64,000 bases of DNA from Facklamia miroungae (GCF_012396555.1 NZ_JAAXPS010000009.1:1-64000); one strand, 5' to 3'; positions 25,112-34,843 are shown, counted from the stretch's first letter. The notes: generated from the sequence alone by a model not told the origin. Numbers and translations are program-made.

Positions 25112-25496
25112 GCCAGAAAAAAGTTATTTCATTGGATATTAATAGTCCACACTATTTGCACTAGCTCTATAAGAATAAATAGTGTTAATCAAAGAAAGTA
25201 GTCATTTTTTATGGCAATCCCTCCAATATTCAGCGTCAACAATGTACAAAGTCCTATTAATACGAAGAAGTACTTTTATGGTATTAATATAAAGAAAAGT
25301 AAAGTCGACAGAAAAGAACCTGGTACAAATTAGAGAAGAAACTATAGAAGTAAATAAAGAAAATCACCGCTTACCTTAAAAAAAATCAGAAAAAAGACTG
25401 AGAAAAAAATTTGAAAATTCCGAGTGTGTGAAAGGATAAAAGAAAGAGAATACTGGACAAGAAAGAAAATTAAAGCAAAAAAAAATTAAAAATGCA
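25112..25496. other. Intergenic, no convincing gene
   Basis: A 40-codon frame from the ATG at 25211 (MAIPPIFSVNNVQ) has no ribosome site. The rest is purine-rich and non-coding. Confidence 0.4.
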
Positions 25497-25527
25497 TTGA
25501 CTCTCACATAATGTCATAGTTTAGAAT
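25497..25527 (+). promoter_or_regulatory. MerR-type promoter with 19-base spacer
   Basis: TTGACT (25497-25502), 19 bases, TAGAAT (25522-25527). The overlong spacer is the hallmark of promoters that MerR proteins activate by untwisting, and it lies directly before a MerR gene, consistent with autoregulation. Confidence 0.6.
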
Positions 25528-25550
25528 ATAAATTGTTAGGAGGTGAATGC

Positions 25551-26288
25551 ATGTACATGATAAAAAAAGCAAGCGAAATTAGTGGCGTTTCGGTACGAAT
25601 GTTACACTATTACGATGAGATTGGTTTGCTATCTCCTCAAAAATCAGAAAATGGCTACAGATATTACACAGAAGCAGAGATGGCATGTTTGCAAGTAATA
25701 CTATTTTATAAATATTTAGGATTTTCATTAAAACAGATTAAATTCCTAATGACAAAAGATGATATTGAAATACTTAATCACTTAAAGAAACAGTTAATTC
25801 TAATGAAAAAGGAAAACGAAAATCGCTTAACACTGATAGAAACACTACAAAAAACAATTGATTATGAAGAAAGGAAGATTACTATGTCAACGAAAGAAAA
25901 GTTTAGAGGGTTTGTTTACCAAGACCATCAGAAATATAAAGAAATGGCAATAGATAAGTATGGAAAAGATGTAGTTGAAAAATCTATGGAAAAGCAAAAA
26001 GGAAAAGAACAAGAATTAACAGAAAAGTTTAATCAAATATTCGCTTTATTTGCAGAAAACAAGGTAAAAGGGTTAAAAACCACTTCGAAAGAAAACATCG
26101 AACTTTCTCAGCGTTTACATGATTTAATTTGTCAATATTCTTTTGATTGTTCATTCGAAGTTTTTTCAAGTATTGGTTATGGATATAAAGAAAATCCAGA
26201 ATTTAAAACTAATATAGATAGATTTGGTATGGGAACAGCTGAATATGCTTGCGACGCCATTCAAAAGTATGTTAATGGAGTGAAATAG
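25551..26288 (+). CDS. MerR-family regulator, TipA type
   Basis: A 245-residue activator. The MerR DNA-binding head (residues 1-70) contains SGVSVRMLHYYDEIGLLSP. It is followed by a coiled-coil dimer helix (about 78-112) and a C-terminal TipAS-like domain (about 125-245), which in TipA binds thiopeptide antibiotics and in relatives other drugs. I choose ATG 25551 with AGGAGGT seven bases upstream; TTG 25533 lacks a site. The own promoter has a 19-base spacer. No obvious target gene is adjacent, so it may regulate itself and distant genes. Confidence 0.83.
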   Translation: MYMIKKASEISGVSVRMLHYYDEIGLLSPQKSENGYRYYTEAEMACLQVILFYKYLGFSLKQIKFLMTKDDIEILNHLKKQLILMKKENENRLTLIETLQKTIDYEERKITMSTKEKFRGFVYQDHQKYKEMAIDKYGKDVVEKSMEKQKGKEQELTEKFNQIFALFAENKVKGLKTTSKENIELSQRLHDLICQYSFDCSFEVFSSIGYGYKENPEFKTNIDRFGMGTAEYACDAIQKYVNGVK

Positions 26289-26313
26289 TATCTAATAAGA
26301 AACAATTGATGCG

Positions 26314-26345
26314 AAACAGTAAATCAAAAGGTTTACTGTTTTTTT
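26314..26345 (+). terminator. Rho-independent terminator
   Basis: AAACAGTAAA (26314-26323) pairs with TTTACTGTTT (26332-26341), followed by T-run, after the MerR gene. Confidence 0.8.
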
Positions 26346-26434
26346 CTTTGTTTAAAGAAAAACTTATGGGAGAAAAAAATTAAAAGAACTAGTTTGTCAA
26401 CATTCTTTCAGACCCTTTTTATGTGCTGTTTTAA

Positions 26435-26449
26435 AACGCCACTGGCGTT
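26435..26449 (-). terminator. Short GC-rich hairpin, possible terminator of the AraC gene
   Basis: AACGCC and GGCGTT pair around a three-base loop; read on the minus strand it is followed by TTTT. It lies about 105 bases downstream of the AraC stop codon. Confidence 0.4.
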
Positions 26450-26554
26450 CAACATTTTAACGTTGGTTATAATAAGCGGAGTACAAAAAAAATGTTAATT
26501 GTTTATAAATATTTTGACAGATTGAACAGATGTTGCGATATAACGAAAATAGCA

Positions 26555-27502
26555 TTAAATTTCATTATTAAATTTCACCTTACTTGGGGAAACTCCTTTA
26601 TATTTTTTATATAACTCACTGAATCTACTATGAGAACTATAGCCAACCGATTCAGCTACATTTTTGACATTTAAATCGGTACTGGCTAAAATGATTTCGC
26701 CCATGTCGATTCGTTTTCTTTGCACATACTCAGTAATGGTTAAACCGGTTTTTATTTTAAAGCATTTTTTCAATTTTGTTCCACTGAGTAGTGTTATTTT
26801 TTCTAATAAACCTTGGTTAATATCAAGCATATAATGGTTGTCAATGTAATTTGTTGCTTTTTCTATCGCTAATATATCATCTTTAGTTAAAAGACTTTTT
26901 GCGGACAGATTATCATAATAGGAAGAAATAGAAACGCCAATCCATTCCATAATTTTACCGTCTAATATTAAATCTACGCCTGGTAAGGATTTGTCAAGAT
27001 TTAAAATCTGGTCTGAAATCATTTTTATATTTTTAGTCGTTTTATCGTTATATTGAAGAAAGATTTTTTCGAATTCTTGATAATCCTTGAATGAAATATC
27101 AAAACGTGAATTACTTAAACTCTTTGCATCAAATTTAAGACCAATCGCTAAATAAGGAAATCCGCCATGTAGGATAGTATTATAGGTTGAATTTTTGGTG
27201 GCAACATGAGTAAGCAAAGAATTATTAGTCATTGGAACGTAGGGTGATAAACAATCTCCATTTGCTTGTTTAAAGTAAGTTGATACATAAAAGGAACTGT
27301 CAACAACAGAATAATTGGTAGAAGAAACATAATCTTTTTTAATTTGTAGATCTTGAATATCTAGAATGAAATCATTCTTTTTGTAAAACCAATAAGTTCC
27401 AGAAATGAAATCATTTTTAATTTTATAAAATTTCCCAACATATTTTGTATCAAAGGGTACAAACTCATGAAATCCTAAAGTCTTTAAATGCTTACTGATC
27501 AT
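26555..27502 (-). CDS. AraC-family regulator
   Basis: A 315-residue activator with a C-terminal double helix-turn-helix (about residues 215-312). The second helix-turn-helix reads NVKNVAESVGYSSHSRFSEL, followed by YKKYKGVSPSKV. The N-terminal 200 residues are an unrecognised ligand domain. It diverges from the ABC/ECF transport operon across 157 bases, so it very likely controls that operon. In comparable loci such AraC proteins sense the metallophore or metal status (YbtA in Yersinia); that role here is inference. AGGTGAG precedes the ATG. Confidence 0.85.
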   Translation of the reverse strand: MISKHLKTLGFHEFVPFDTKYVGKFYKIKNDFISGTYWFYKKNDFILDIQDLQIKKDYVSSTNYSVVDSSFYVSTYFKQANGDCLSPYVPMTNNSLLTHVATKNSTYNTILHGGFPYLAIGLKFDAKSLSNSRFDISFKDYQEFEKIFLQYNDKTTKNIKMISDQILNLDKSLPGVDLILDGKIMEWIGVSISSYYDNLSAKSLLTKDDILAIEKATNYIDNHYMLDINQGLLEKITLLSGTKLKKCFKIKTGLTITEYVQRKRIDMGEIILASTDLNVKNVAESVGYSSHSRFSELYKKYKGVSPSKVKFNNEI

Positions 27503-27659
27503 TTTCTCACCTAACTCGATTGGACATATTTTGCTTGATTAGACAAGGTTAGTGTCTTGTATAGATTATTATTAACACTTTATTTATAATAAACATATTA
27601 GTGTATAGATTATTCTTAGTCAAGTATAAATAGTCTATTTGAGATAAAGGGGGATTAAT

Positions 27660-29402
27660 ATGATCAATATGTACAAGCGGTTATTGGGATATGTACCCGA
27701 GAGAAAAAAATATGCTTATTACTCTATGGTTTTATCTGCTATTGCGGTGCTTATCTATATGATTGCTTATTATTACTTATGGAAAACATTAGAAGCACTT
27801 GTTGTAAATACAGATATAACTTTAGGCGTGCATTACAGCATCATAGTAATTAGTTTACTGATTTTAAGAGGATTTGTAGCGATAGTGGGAATTATGTCTT
27901 CTCACTATTTAGGATTTAGACTGGAAACTAATCTTAGAAAGGCCGGTTTATATAAACTACTAGATGCTTCTTTTTCATTTTTTGATAAAAGTAATTCTGG
28001 TCAAATTAGAAAAATTATCGATGATAACGCTGGCAACACACATAAAACCGTTGCCCATCTAATTCCAGATAATATAACAGCACTTTTAACACCCGTTGGG
28101 ATGTTAGCTTTAACTTTTTTTATTGATTATCGGCTGGGGATTCTACTGGTAATTACATTTGTTGTGGGTGTGTTTCAATTTAAAGCGATGTATAACTCTC
28201 CCGATTTAATGGATGATTTTTCTGAAGCTTTGGAGAGAATGAGCGCATCAACAGTTGAGTATGTACGAGGCATGCAAGTCATTAAACTATTTGGTGTGAG
28301 CGTAGATTATTATAAAAGTTTAATAGATTCGATTAATGACTATCGAAAAAACGTATATGCCTATTCTCAATCCTGTAGGAAACCATATGTAGGATTTCAA
28401 GTGCTATTCAATAGCTTTTATGCCTTCGCGGTTCCTTTTGCAGCTTTATTTATTTTAAGAGGGGAGTCAGCGACACTGCTATTAGCAAAATTAGTATTTT
28501 TTGCAATTTTTTCAGATATAGCCTTACTTTCTTTCATGGCAGTTATGTTTGCAGGCTCTGATAATCATAGTGCTATGTTAGCGATTGATCGACTCGAAGA
28601 GTTAATGGGAAATATGGATGATGCGAAGCTTATTCAAGGTAGTGTAAATAAGATGGGAAGTTATGACATAGAGTTTTCAAATGTTTCTTTTAAGTATGAT
28701 GAAAAATATGTTTTAAAAGACTTTAACCTTAAATTAAATGCTCATAAGACGTATGCTTTAGTTGGGCCTAGTGGATCAGGTAAGTCCACAATAGCAAAAC
28801 TAATTTCCGGCTTTTATCCTATTGACAAAGGAGACATTAGGATAGGTGGAAAGAACATTACAAATTATTCAGAAAAAGCTATTCAAGAGAATATTGCTTT
28901 TGTTTTCCAAAATTCAAAATTATTTAAAACTACTATCTATGAGAATGTAAAAATAGGAAATCCTGAGGCAAATAGACAAGAAGTTCTAGCAGCATTAAAA
29001 GCAGCACAATGTACTAGTATTTTAGATAAATTTCCCGATAAAGAAAACACTATTATTGGGTCTAAAGGAGTATATTTATCAAGAGGGGAAATGCAAAGGG
29101 TAGCGATCGCTAGAGCCATATTAAAAGATGCAGAGATCATTATTTTAGATGAGGCTTCAGCGGCTACAGATCCAGAAAATGAATATGAAATCCAACAGGC
29201 TTTTTCTAATTTAATGAAAGGTAAGACGGTAATCATGATTGCCCATCGACTTTCCACTATTACTAATGTGGATGAGATTATGTTTGTTGAAAATGGTGCT
29301 ATTATCGAAAGAGGAAATCATGCAAGTTTAATGGCAAAAAATGGAAGATACAAAGACTTGCAAGATATGTATCATAGGTCAAATGAATGGAGAATAGCAT
29401 GA
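27660..29402 (+). CDS. ABC half-transporter (exporter fold), subunit 1, degenerate signature
   Basis: A 580-residue protein: six membrane helices (residues 1-300) fused to an ATPase. Walker A is GPSGSGKST (about 369-377) and Walker B is IIILDEAS. The ABC signature reads LSRGE instead of LSGGE, so one of the two ATP sites of the heterodimer is altered. It pairs with the next gene, which has the normal signature. Such pairs include exporters and the siderophore importers YbtPQ and IrtAB; the ECF genes downstream favour import. The stop overlaps the next start (ATGA). Confidence 0.82.
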   Translation: MINMYKRLLGYVPERKKYAYYSMVLSAIAVLIYMIAYYYLWKTLEALVVNTDITLGVHYSIIVISLLILRGFVAIVGIMSSHYLGFRLETNLRKAGLYKLLDASFSFFDKSNSGQIRKIIDDNAGNTHKTVAHLIPDNITALLTPVGMLALTFFIDYRLGILLVITFVVGVFQFKAMYNSPDLMDDFSEALERMSASTVEYVRGMQVIKLFGVSVDYYKSLIDSINDYRKNVYAYSQSCRKPYVGFQVLFNSFYAFAVPFAALFILRGESATLLLAKLVFFAIFSDIALLSFMAVMFAGSDNHSAMLAIDRLEELMGNMDDAKLIQGSVNKMGSYDIEFSNVSFKYDEKYVLKDFNLKLNAHKTYALVGPSGSGKSTIAKLISGFYPIDKGDIRIGGKNITNYSEKAIQENIAFVFQNSKLFKTTIYENVKIGNPEANRQEVLAALKAAQCTSILDKFPDKENTIIGSKGVYLSRGEMQRVAIARAILKDAEIIILDEASAATDPENEYEIQQAFSNLMKGKTVIMIAHRLSTITNVDEIMFVENGAIIERGNHASLMAKNGRYKDLQDMYHRSNEWRIA

Positions 29403-31120
29403 AAGAATATATAATGGACAAACTTAAGCTCACAGAGAGTGGGGCTACGGGTGTCATTCAATCAACTGTATCATTTGTTTTTTACTATCTATCTTTTCTT
29501 TTTCCAATGATGGTTTTAATGTTATTTGCAAATGGAGTGCTTGAGGGAACGATAAAAAAACCAAGTCTGTTTACGATCGTTTTATTCCTTATTTTGATTA
29601 TTATGTATTTTATTATTAATAAGAATTATCAGGTAACTTATAACGAGACATATAAGGAATCAGCGAACTTGCGTATTGAGATAGCTAATTTCTTAAGAAA
29701 GATGCCACTTTCTTACTTTTCGAAGCATGATTTATCAGATCTTGCTCAAACGATTATGCAAGATGTAGCTCAAGTGGAGCATGCTCTGGCACATGCGATA
29801 GGAAATTATATAGGTTTTGTATTATACTTTGCCTTAATGTCAGTGATGATGCTAAGTGGAAATTGGAAAATGGGACTGTCGATTATAGGTCCAGTACTTT
29901 TAGCTGTTGGTGTAATTTTTGCCACGAAGAAAATGCAGATTTCTTTTAGAACTAAGCATTTCGAGGCATTAAGGAAGATATCTGAAGATTTCCAAACGAC
30001 GATAGAAATGAACCAGGAAATCAAATCCTATGGATTAAAGGATAGCACAAGAAAAGAAATTCAAAAATCGCTAATAGAGTCGGAGAAATTACAATGGAAA
30101 TCTGAACTCATTCAAGTTATACCATTAAGTTTAGCGCAATATATAGGAATATTACCAATCGGGTTTTGTATTTTTGTTGGGGTAAACCTGCTTTTAACCA
30201 ATGAGATTAGTATGCTATATTTTCTCGGATATTTAATAGCGGCGGCTAAAATTTCTGGTGGAGTTTTAGGACTTGCAAGTTATCTTGGCGAAATATTCTA
30301 TTTAGATGTAAGAATTAAAAGAATAGGAGAAATAAAAGAACATTCCATCCAGGAAGGCAAGGAAATTCCTCTAACTAATTTTGATATTGAATTATCAAAT
30401 GTTTCATTTGGATATGATGAGGATCAAACGGTTATTAATGGTTTGAGCTTTACGGTGAATCAAGGCGAAGTGACAGCTTTAATTGGACCAAGCGGATGTG
30501 GCAAAACTACAATTTTGAGGTTAATAAGTAGGCTTTATGATTATGACACAGGTTCTATCAGTATAGGCGATCATGATATTAAGAATATAGACACAGAACA
30601 TCTTTTTAAATACATCTCTATCGTCTTTCAAGATGTAATCCTATTTAATACCTCTGTTATGGAAAATATTCGAATAGGGAATGTAAAAGCTACGAATGAC
30701 GAAGTTAAAAAGGCAGCGAAAGAGGCAGGATGTGAAGATTTTATACAGAATCTGCCTGATGGATATGACACATTTATAGGTGAAAATGGATCTAAGTTAT
30801 CAGGGGGAGAAAGACAAAGGCTTTCCATCGCAAGGGCTATCTTGAAAGACACACCTATTATCATTCTAGATGAAATAGCAGCTTCTTTAGATGTAGAAAA
30901 TGAATTAAACATTCAAGGAAGTTTAAATAAACTTATTAAAGATAAAACAGTAATTGTCATCTCTCATAGATTAAAATCTATTGAAAATGTAGATAAAATA
31001 GTTGTGTTAGATCAAGGAAGAGTTAATGCTGTTGGAAAGCATGAAGATTTACTGAAGAAATCAGAGCTCTATAGAACGATGATTGAAAAATCGCTTATAA
31101 CAGAAGGACATAGGTATTAA
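29399..31120 (+). CDS. ABC half-transporter (exporter fold), subunit 2
   Basis: A 573-residue membrane-ATPase fusion. Membrane domain about residues 1-310; Walker A GPSGCGKTT (about 363-371), canonical signature LSGGERQRLSIARAI, Walker B IIILDEIA. I prefer ATG 29399, which overlaps the previous stop by four bases with GGAG seven bases upstream, over ATG 29387. It forms the heterodimer with the preceding subunit. The D-loop region (AASLDVENE) is slightly unusual. Substrate unknown; a metal chelate is a reasonable guess from context. Confidence 0.82.
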   Translation: MKEYIMDKLKLTESGATGVIQSTVSFVFYYLSFLFPMMVLMLFANGVLEGTIKKPSLFTIVLFLILIIMYFIINKNYQVTYNETYKESANLRIEIANFLRKMPLSYFSKHDLSDLAQTIMQDVAQVEHALAHAIGNYIGFVLYFALMSVMMLSGNWKMGLSIIGPVLLAVGVIFATKKMQISFRTKHFEALRKISEDFQTTIEMNQEIKSYGLKDSTRKEIQKSLIESEKLQWKSELIQVIPLSLAQYIGILPIGFCIFVGVNLLLTNEISMLYFLGYLIAAAKISGGVLGLASYLGEIFYLDVRIKRIGEIKEHSIQEGKEIPLTNFDIELSNVSFGYDEDQTVINGLSFTVNQGEVTALIGPSGCGKTTILRLISRLYDYDTGSISIGDHDIKNIDTEHLFKYISIVFQDVILFNTSVMENIRIGNVKATNDEVKKAAKEAGCEDFIQNLPDGYDTFIGENGSKLSGGERQRLSIARAILKDTPIIILDEIAASLDVENELNIQGSLNKLIKDKTVIVISHRLKSIENVDKIVVLDQGRVNAVGKHEDLLKKSELYRTMIEKSLITEGHRY

Positions 31121-31134
31121 AAGAGGAGGGAATT

Positions 31135-31719
31135 ATGAATATAAATAAAATTACAATAAAGGATTTAGTGATGACAGGTGTATTCGCAGCCCTATATTTT
31201 ATATTAAGCTGGATAGTCGGTATGCCTCTAGGAACGCTAGTTGTGACTTACTTGGCATATCCGTTCTGCTATGCATTAGTAGGCGGAATTGTAACCATGT
31301 TTTTTATGGCTAAGTGTCCTAAGAGATGGCTTACATTAATATTCACAATTTTACCTGGTATCATTTTTTTAATGATGGGTATGCCGCCGATAACAATCGT
31401 AAATTATTTAATCTGTGCTATATTAGCAGAATTAGCACGTTGGAAATCAGGATTTAAGGCTATTAAAGGAATGAAGTTATCACATATGTTCATTTCTTTC
31501 GCATCGATGAATACATTTCTGTTAATTTTTACAGCTAAAGACTTATACTATCAAATGGCGGTAGGAACGATGGGTAAAGCATATGCAAATGCTATTATTA
31601 ATCTACCTCTTTGGTCATTATTTGCTCTTTACGCAAGTGTAATTATAGGAGCCATATTTGGTGGACAACTTGGTGAAAAGGTACTAAATAAACATTTTAA
31701 AAGAGTTGGAATTGATTAA
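31135..31719 (+). CDS. ECF transporter S component, MptD family
   Basis: A 194-residue membrane protein with about five or six helices, matching the MptD/Trep_Strep class of substrate-binding (S) components of energy-coupling-factor importers. The opening TIKDLVMTGVFAALYFILSW is characteristic. S components capture a vitamin, metal or small organic molecule and hand it to the T/A module encoded next. Ribosome site AGAGGAGG; its stop overlaps the EcfT start (TAATG). The dedicated T and A genes make this a group I-like ECF system. Substrate not known. Confidence 0.82.
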   Translation: MNINKITIKDLVMTGVFAALYFILSWIVGMPLGTLVVTYLAYPFCYALVGGIVTMFFMAKCPKRWLTLIFTILPGIIFLMMGMPPITIVNYLICAILAELARWKSGFKAIKGMKLSHMFISFASMNTFLLIFTAKDLYYQMAVGTMGKAYANAIINLPLWSLFALYASVIIGAIFGGQLGEKVLNKHFKRVGID

Positions 31720-32399
31720 TGCAAGGTTTTAAATTAAGTACAGAAACTAAAATTGGACTTTTACTATTTTATACAAGTACTTTGACAATACCCTTTACAG
31801 GGACTCATGAAATTTTAAGCCTATTATTAGTGCTTCTACTTTTATCAAGTATCAATAAAGTAAAAACTGGAGTAAAAATTATATTTGCTTTTTTTTCATT
31901 GACAGGCATTTATTATCTTACAAGTAAAACAATAGGAGTTGCTCAAGTGTTTCACACTTGGGCACTTATTATGAGAAGACTATTGATCCCTTTTACTATC
32001 GGAGGATATTTTATTTTTTCTACTAATGTAAGCTCCTTAATGGCTAGTATGGAAAAGTTAAAAATTCCAAAAGTTATAATCATTCCTCTCATAGTTATGT
32101 TCAGGTATTTCCCAGAATTAAAGAATGAATACAGCCATATAAAGAGTGCAATGAAAATTAGGGGGATAGAACATGGGTTAAAAGCTTTTATGACTCCTTC
32201 GCTGACTCTTGAACACCTTTTAGTACCATTGCTATTTTCGACTTCAAATATAGGAGAAGAACTTTCCCAAGCAGCATTTAGTAAGGGAATAAGCATAGAA
32301 GGAAAGAAGAATAGATATTTTGAAACACACCTTACCAAATTCGACGTATTGATAGCTATCTATTTGATAATCTTTGTGTATTTGTTGATAAGGAGATAA
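31719..32399 (+). CDS. ECF transporter transmembrane component T (CbiQ/EcfT-like)
   Basis: A 226-residue membrane protein. It has the two short coupling motifs that touch the ATPases: AMKIRGIEHG (about residues 143-152) and AAFSKGISIEG (about 185-195), variants of the Ala-Arg-Gly pair. It links the S component to the ATPase encoded five bases downstream. The gene overlaps the S gene by one base, so translation is coupled. Confidence 0.83.
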   Translation: MQGFKLSTETKIGLLLFYTSTLTIPFTGTHEILSLLLVLLLLSSINKVKTGVKIIFAFFSLTGIYYLTSKTIGVAQVFHTWALIMRRLLIPFTIGGYFIFSTNVSSLMASMEKLKIPKVIIIPLIVMFRYFPELKNEYSHIKSAMKIRGIEHGLKAFMTPSLTLEHLLVPLLFSTSNIGEELSQAAFSKGISIEGKKNRYFETHLTKFDVLIAIYLIIFVYLLIRR

Positions 32400-32403
32400 A
32401 CCG

Positions 32404-33846
32404 ATGATTGAATTCAAAAACTCTAACTTTATTTATCCTAACAAGAATCAAATCGGTCCTATTGATTTAACAATAAATGAGGGCGAAGTTCATCTTCTAA
32501 CGGGTATAAGTGGTTCTGGAAAAACCAGTATAATCAGACTAGTAAATGGCATTATTGATAATATGTTTGAGGGTGAAAAATCAGGCAATATCTTGATTAA
32601 AAATAAAAATGTAGAAGAAATGACGATTAAGGAATTGGTAAGCTTAGTATCCTCAGTATATCAAAATCCAAAATCTCAATTTTTTACAGATAATTCTACA
32701 TCTGAATTATTATTTCCATTGGAGAATATAGGCTATCAAATAGAAAAAATGGAAATTATATTAAATAATGTTATGGAAGTTTTAGATATTAGTCATCTTT
32801 TGAACAGGAATGTATTAGAACTTTCAGGCGGAGAAAAGCAAATTTTATGCTTAGCAAGTACCATGATGATAAATTCTGATGTTATAGTTCTTGATGAGCC
32901 TACCAGCAATTTAGACTTAAAGAACATTTTAAAAGTTAAAGAAATACTTAAGAAATTAAAAAGTCTCAACAAGACTATTCTAATTAGCGAACATCGTCTC
33001 AATTACCTCAATGGTATAGTAGATAACGTAAGTATTATTAAAAATGGACAAATTTATAAGAACTATTGCGCTAAAGACTTTTACAATTTAAGTGAAGAAG
33101 AACGGAAGTTGCTTTATCTAAGAAGTTTAAACGAAATAAAAAGCATAGAAACATGCAAAAAAACACAAGCTAATAATTCTGAAAAATATTTAGAGATAAA
33201 CGACCTACATTATGAAGTAAAGAAAAAAGAAATCTTGAATATTAAAAATCTAAAATTATATAGTGGCAAGATATATTTCTTAATTGGCAAAAATGGTGCT
33301 GGAAAGTCAACCTTTGCAAGAAATTTAGTGGGTTTACAAAAGGCGAAAGAAGATAATATCTATTGGCTAGGAAAGAAAATTTCAAGCAAACAGAGGTTAA
33401 AAAAATCATATTTAGTGTTTCAAGATGTAAATTCACAGCTTTTCACATCAAGTGTTTGTGAAGAAATAGAACTTAATAACGAATTTGATAAAACGAATAA
33501 ATTGCTTGAAGATTTGAATTTATCAAACAAAAAAGATCACCATCCTCAATCTCTATCGGGCGGAGAGAAACAAAGAGTTTCTCTGGCAGCTGGCATTGCA
33601 TCTAATAGGAGAATATTTATCGCAGATGAACCGACAAGTGGCATGGACTATTCGAATATGATGAATGTTTGCAAATTGCTAAGAGATTATGCAAATCAAG
33701 ACAATATAGTCTTGATTATCAGTCATGATTTAGAATTTATATCAGAATTGGCAGATGAGATTCTATTTATGAGTAACGGAAGAATCATCAGGAATCAACT
33801 AAAAAGTCAAAATCTTATGAATGAAGTGGGATCGTTTTTAAAATAG
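32404..33846 (+). CDS. ECF ATPase with two fused ABC domains
   Basis: A 480-residue protein holding both ATPases of an ECF importer in one chain. Domain 1: Walker A GISGSGKT (34-41), LSGGEKQ, Walker B VIVLDEPTSNLDL. Domain 2: Walker A GKNGAGKST (about 294-302), LSGGEKQRV, IFIADEPTSGMDY. Both sites look functional. It energises uptake through the S and T components and ends the five-gene operon started by the two half-transporters. A terminator follows. Confidence 0.87.
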   Translation: MIEFKNSNFIYPNKNQIGPIDLTINEGEVHLLTGISGSGKTSIIRLVNGIIDNMFEGEKSGNILIKNKNVEEMTIKELVSLVSSVYQNPKSQFFTDNSTSELLFPLENIGYQIEKMEIILNNVMEVLDISHLLNRNVLELSGGEKQILCLASTMMINSDVIVLDEPTSNLDLKNILKVKEILKKLKSLNKTILISEHRLNYLNGIVDNVSIIKNGQIYKNYCAKDFYNLSEEERKLLYLRSLNEIKSIETCKKTQANNSEKYLEINDLHYEVKKKEILNIKNLKLYSGKIYFLIGKNGAGKSTFARNLVGLQKAKEDNIYWLGKKISSKQRLKKSYLVFQDVNSQLFTSSVCEEIELNNEFDKTNKLLEDLNLSNKKDHHPQSLSGGEKQRVSLAAGIASNRRIFIADEPTSGMDYSNMMNVCKLLRDYANQDNIVLIISHDLEFISELADEILFMSNGRIIRNQLKSQNLMNEVGSFLK

Positions 33847-33873
33847 AGCATATTATTAAAAATATAAAAGATG

Positions 33874-33911
33874 AACTTAGCTAGAATCTACTCTGGCTAA
33901 GTTTTATTTTT
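33874..33911 (+). terminator. Rho-independent terminator
   Basis: AACTTAGC (33874-33881) pairs with GCTAAGTT (33896-33903), followed by TTATTTTT. Confidence 0.8.
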
Positions 33912-34392
33912 AGCCCGATTTTCTTTTGCCGAATGACGGAATTATTAAAAGTGGCAAAAGATTAATGTTCTGCATCTCGAGTCATAATTATGAAACCCCT
34001 GAATAGGATTCGTGGTATTTATTTTTACTAGAAGTATTCACTTATGATTCAAGAAATAGCAAAAACCTCTTTCCCAATTTCAGTTTCTAAAGATTAAAAT
34101 TTATAGAATCATAGGTAGCTTTTAAATGTAATTAAATAAAATCCTATTCACATTATGTACTAATCTTAATGATTAGATCATAGTCTCATGTTTAGGGTTC
34201 TTTTTTTAGAATATATATAATTTTTTTATAAAGCTATGAAGCTATCTCCATTATCCTTTTATTCCCGTTCTTAGTATATCGATTGAGCTTAATGAAAAAT
34301 ATTACTCACTATAAATAGTAGAGACTATATTAACCTTTCATGACTTATCATAATTAGGCTGAATTAGAAAAAGGAGTATTATATTATAAAAA
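33912..34392. other. Intergenic with a partial MTTEN-type palindrome
   Basis: No gene. GTCATAATTATGA at 33981-33993 matches the palindrome of the repeat family at 13373, 16807 and 20519, but the sequence after it diverges (AACCCC), so it is a truncated copy or chance. Confidence 0.4.
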
Positions 34393-34434
34393 CTCCATTC
34401 ATTAAAATTTATGCTATAATTTTAATGAATGGAG
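34393..34434 (+). promoter_or_regulatory. Promoter enclosed in a perfect 16-bp inverted repeat
   Basis: CTCCATTCATTAAAAT (34393-34408) and ATTTTAATGAATGGAG (34419-34434) are exact inverted copies. Between and partly inside them lies an extended -10 (TGCTATAAT, 34412-34420). The right arm ends in the GGAG of the ribosome site. It may be an operator that shuts the promoter, or a hairpin hiding the ribosome site if transcription starts further upstream. Confidence 0.6.
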
Positions 34435-34441
34435 GTGTTTT

Positions 34442-34843
34442 ATGAAAAAATTTAAATCTCTTTCATTGCTTTTTGTAAGTTTATTTTTAATAGCTTGTTC
34501 ATCTAATAGCCTACCAGTTTTAGAAGGGTTATACCAAAGCGATCGTGTTGACGGTTATATAGTTCAAATAGCCATTCAACCTGAAGATAATTCTTTCATT
34601 GAATACATCGATAATAGAGAAGTAGATCAAGGAACATATAAGAAAAAATCTGAAGATATTTATCAATTTATGAGTGATAAACAAGATTTCGAGATAATTT
34701 TAACAACGAAAGATACATTTGAAGTTAGAATTAAAAAAATAAACAATAACAAACCTCTCGAATTAAAAAATGTTGATAAGGTACCGACCTACTTTAATAC
34801 TAAATTTGATGACGTGGAAGAATTCAAAAAATTGTTAATTTAG
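34442..34843 (+). CDS. Small lipoprotein, unknown function
   Basis: A 133-residue secreted lipoprotein. Residues 1-18 are a signal peptide (MKKFKSLSLLFVSLFLIA) with lipobox LIAC; Cys19 would be lipid-anchored. The mature part is polar, with alternating beta-type segments and many acidic and lysine residues (GTYKKKSEDIYQFMSDKQDF), reminiscent of small DUF-type single-domain lipoproteins. No family is recognised. It is a single gene with GGAGG at good distance, preceded by an unusual palindromic promoter and followed by a terminator. Confidence 0.7.
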   Translation: MKKFKSLSLLFVSLFLIACSSNSLPVLEGLYQSDRVDGYIVQIAIQPEDNSFIEYIDNREVDQGTYKKKSEDIYQFMSDKQDFEIILTTKDTFEVRIKKINNNKPLELKNVDKVPTYFNTKFDDVEEFKKLLI

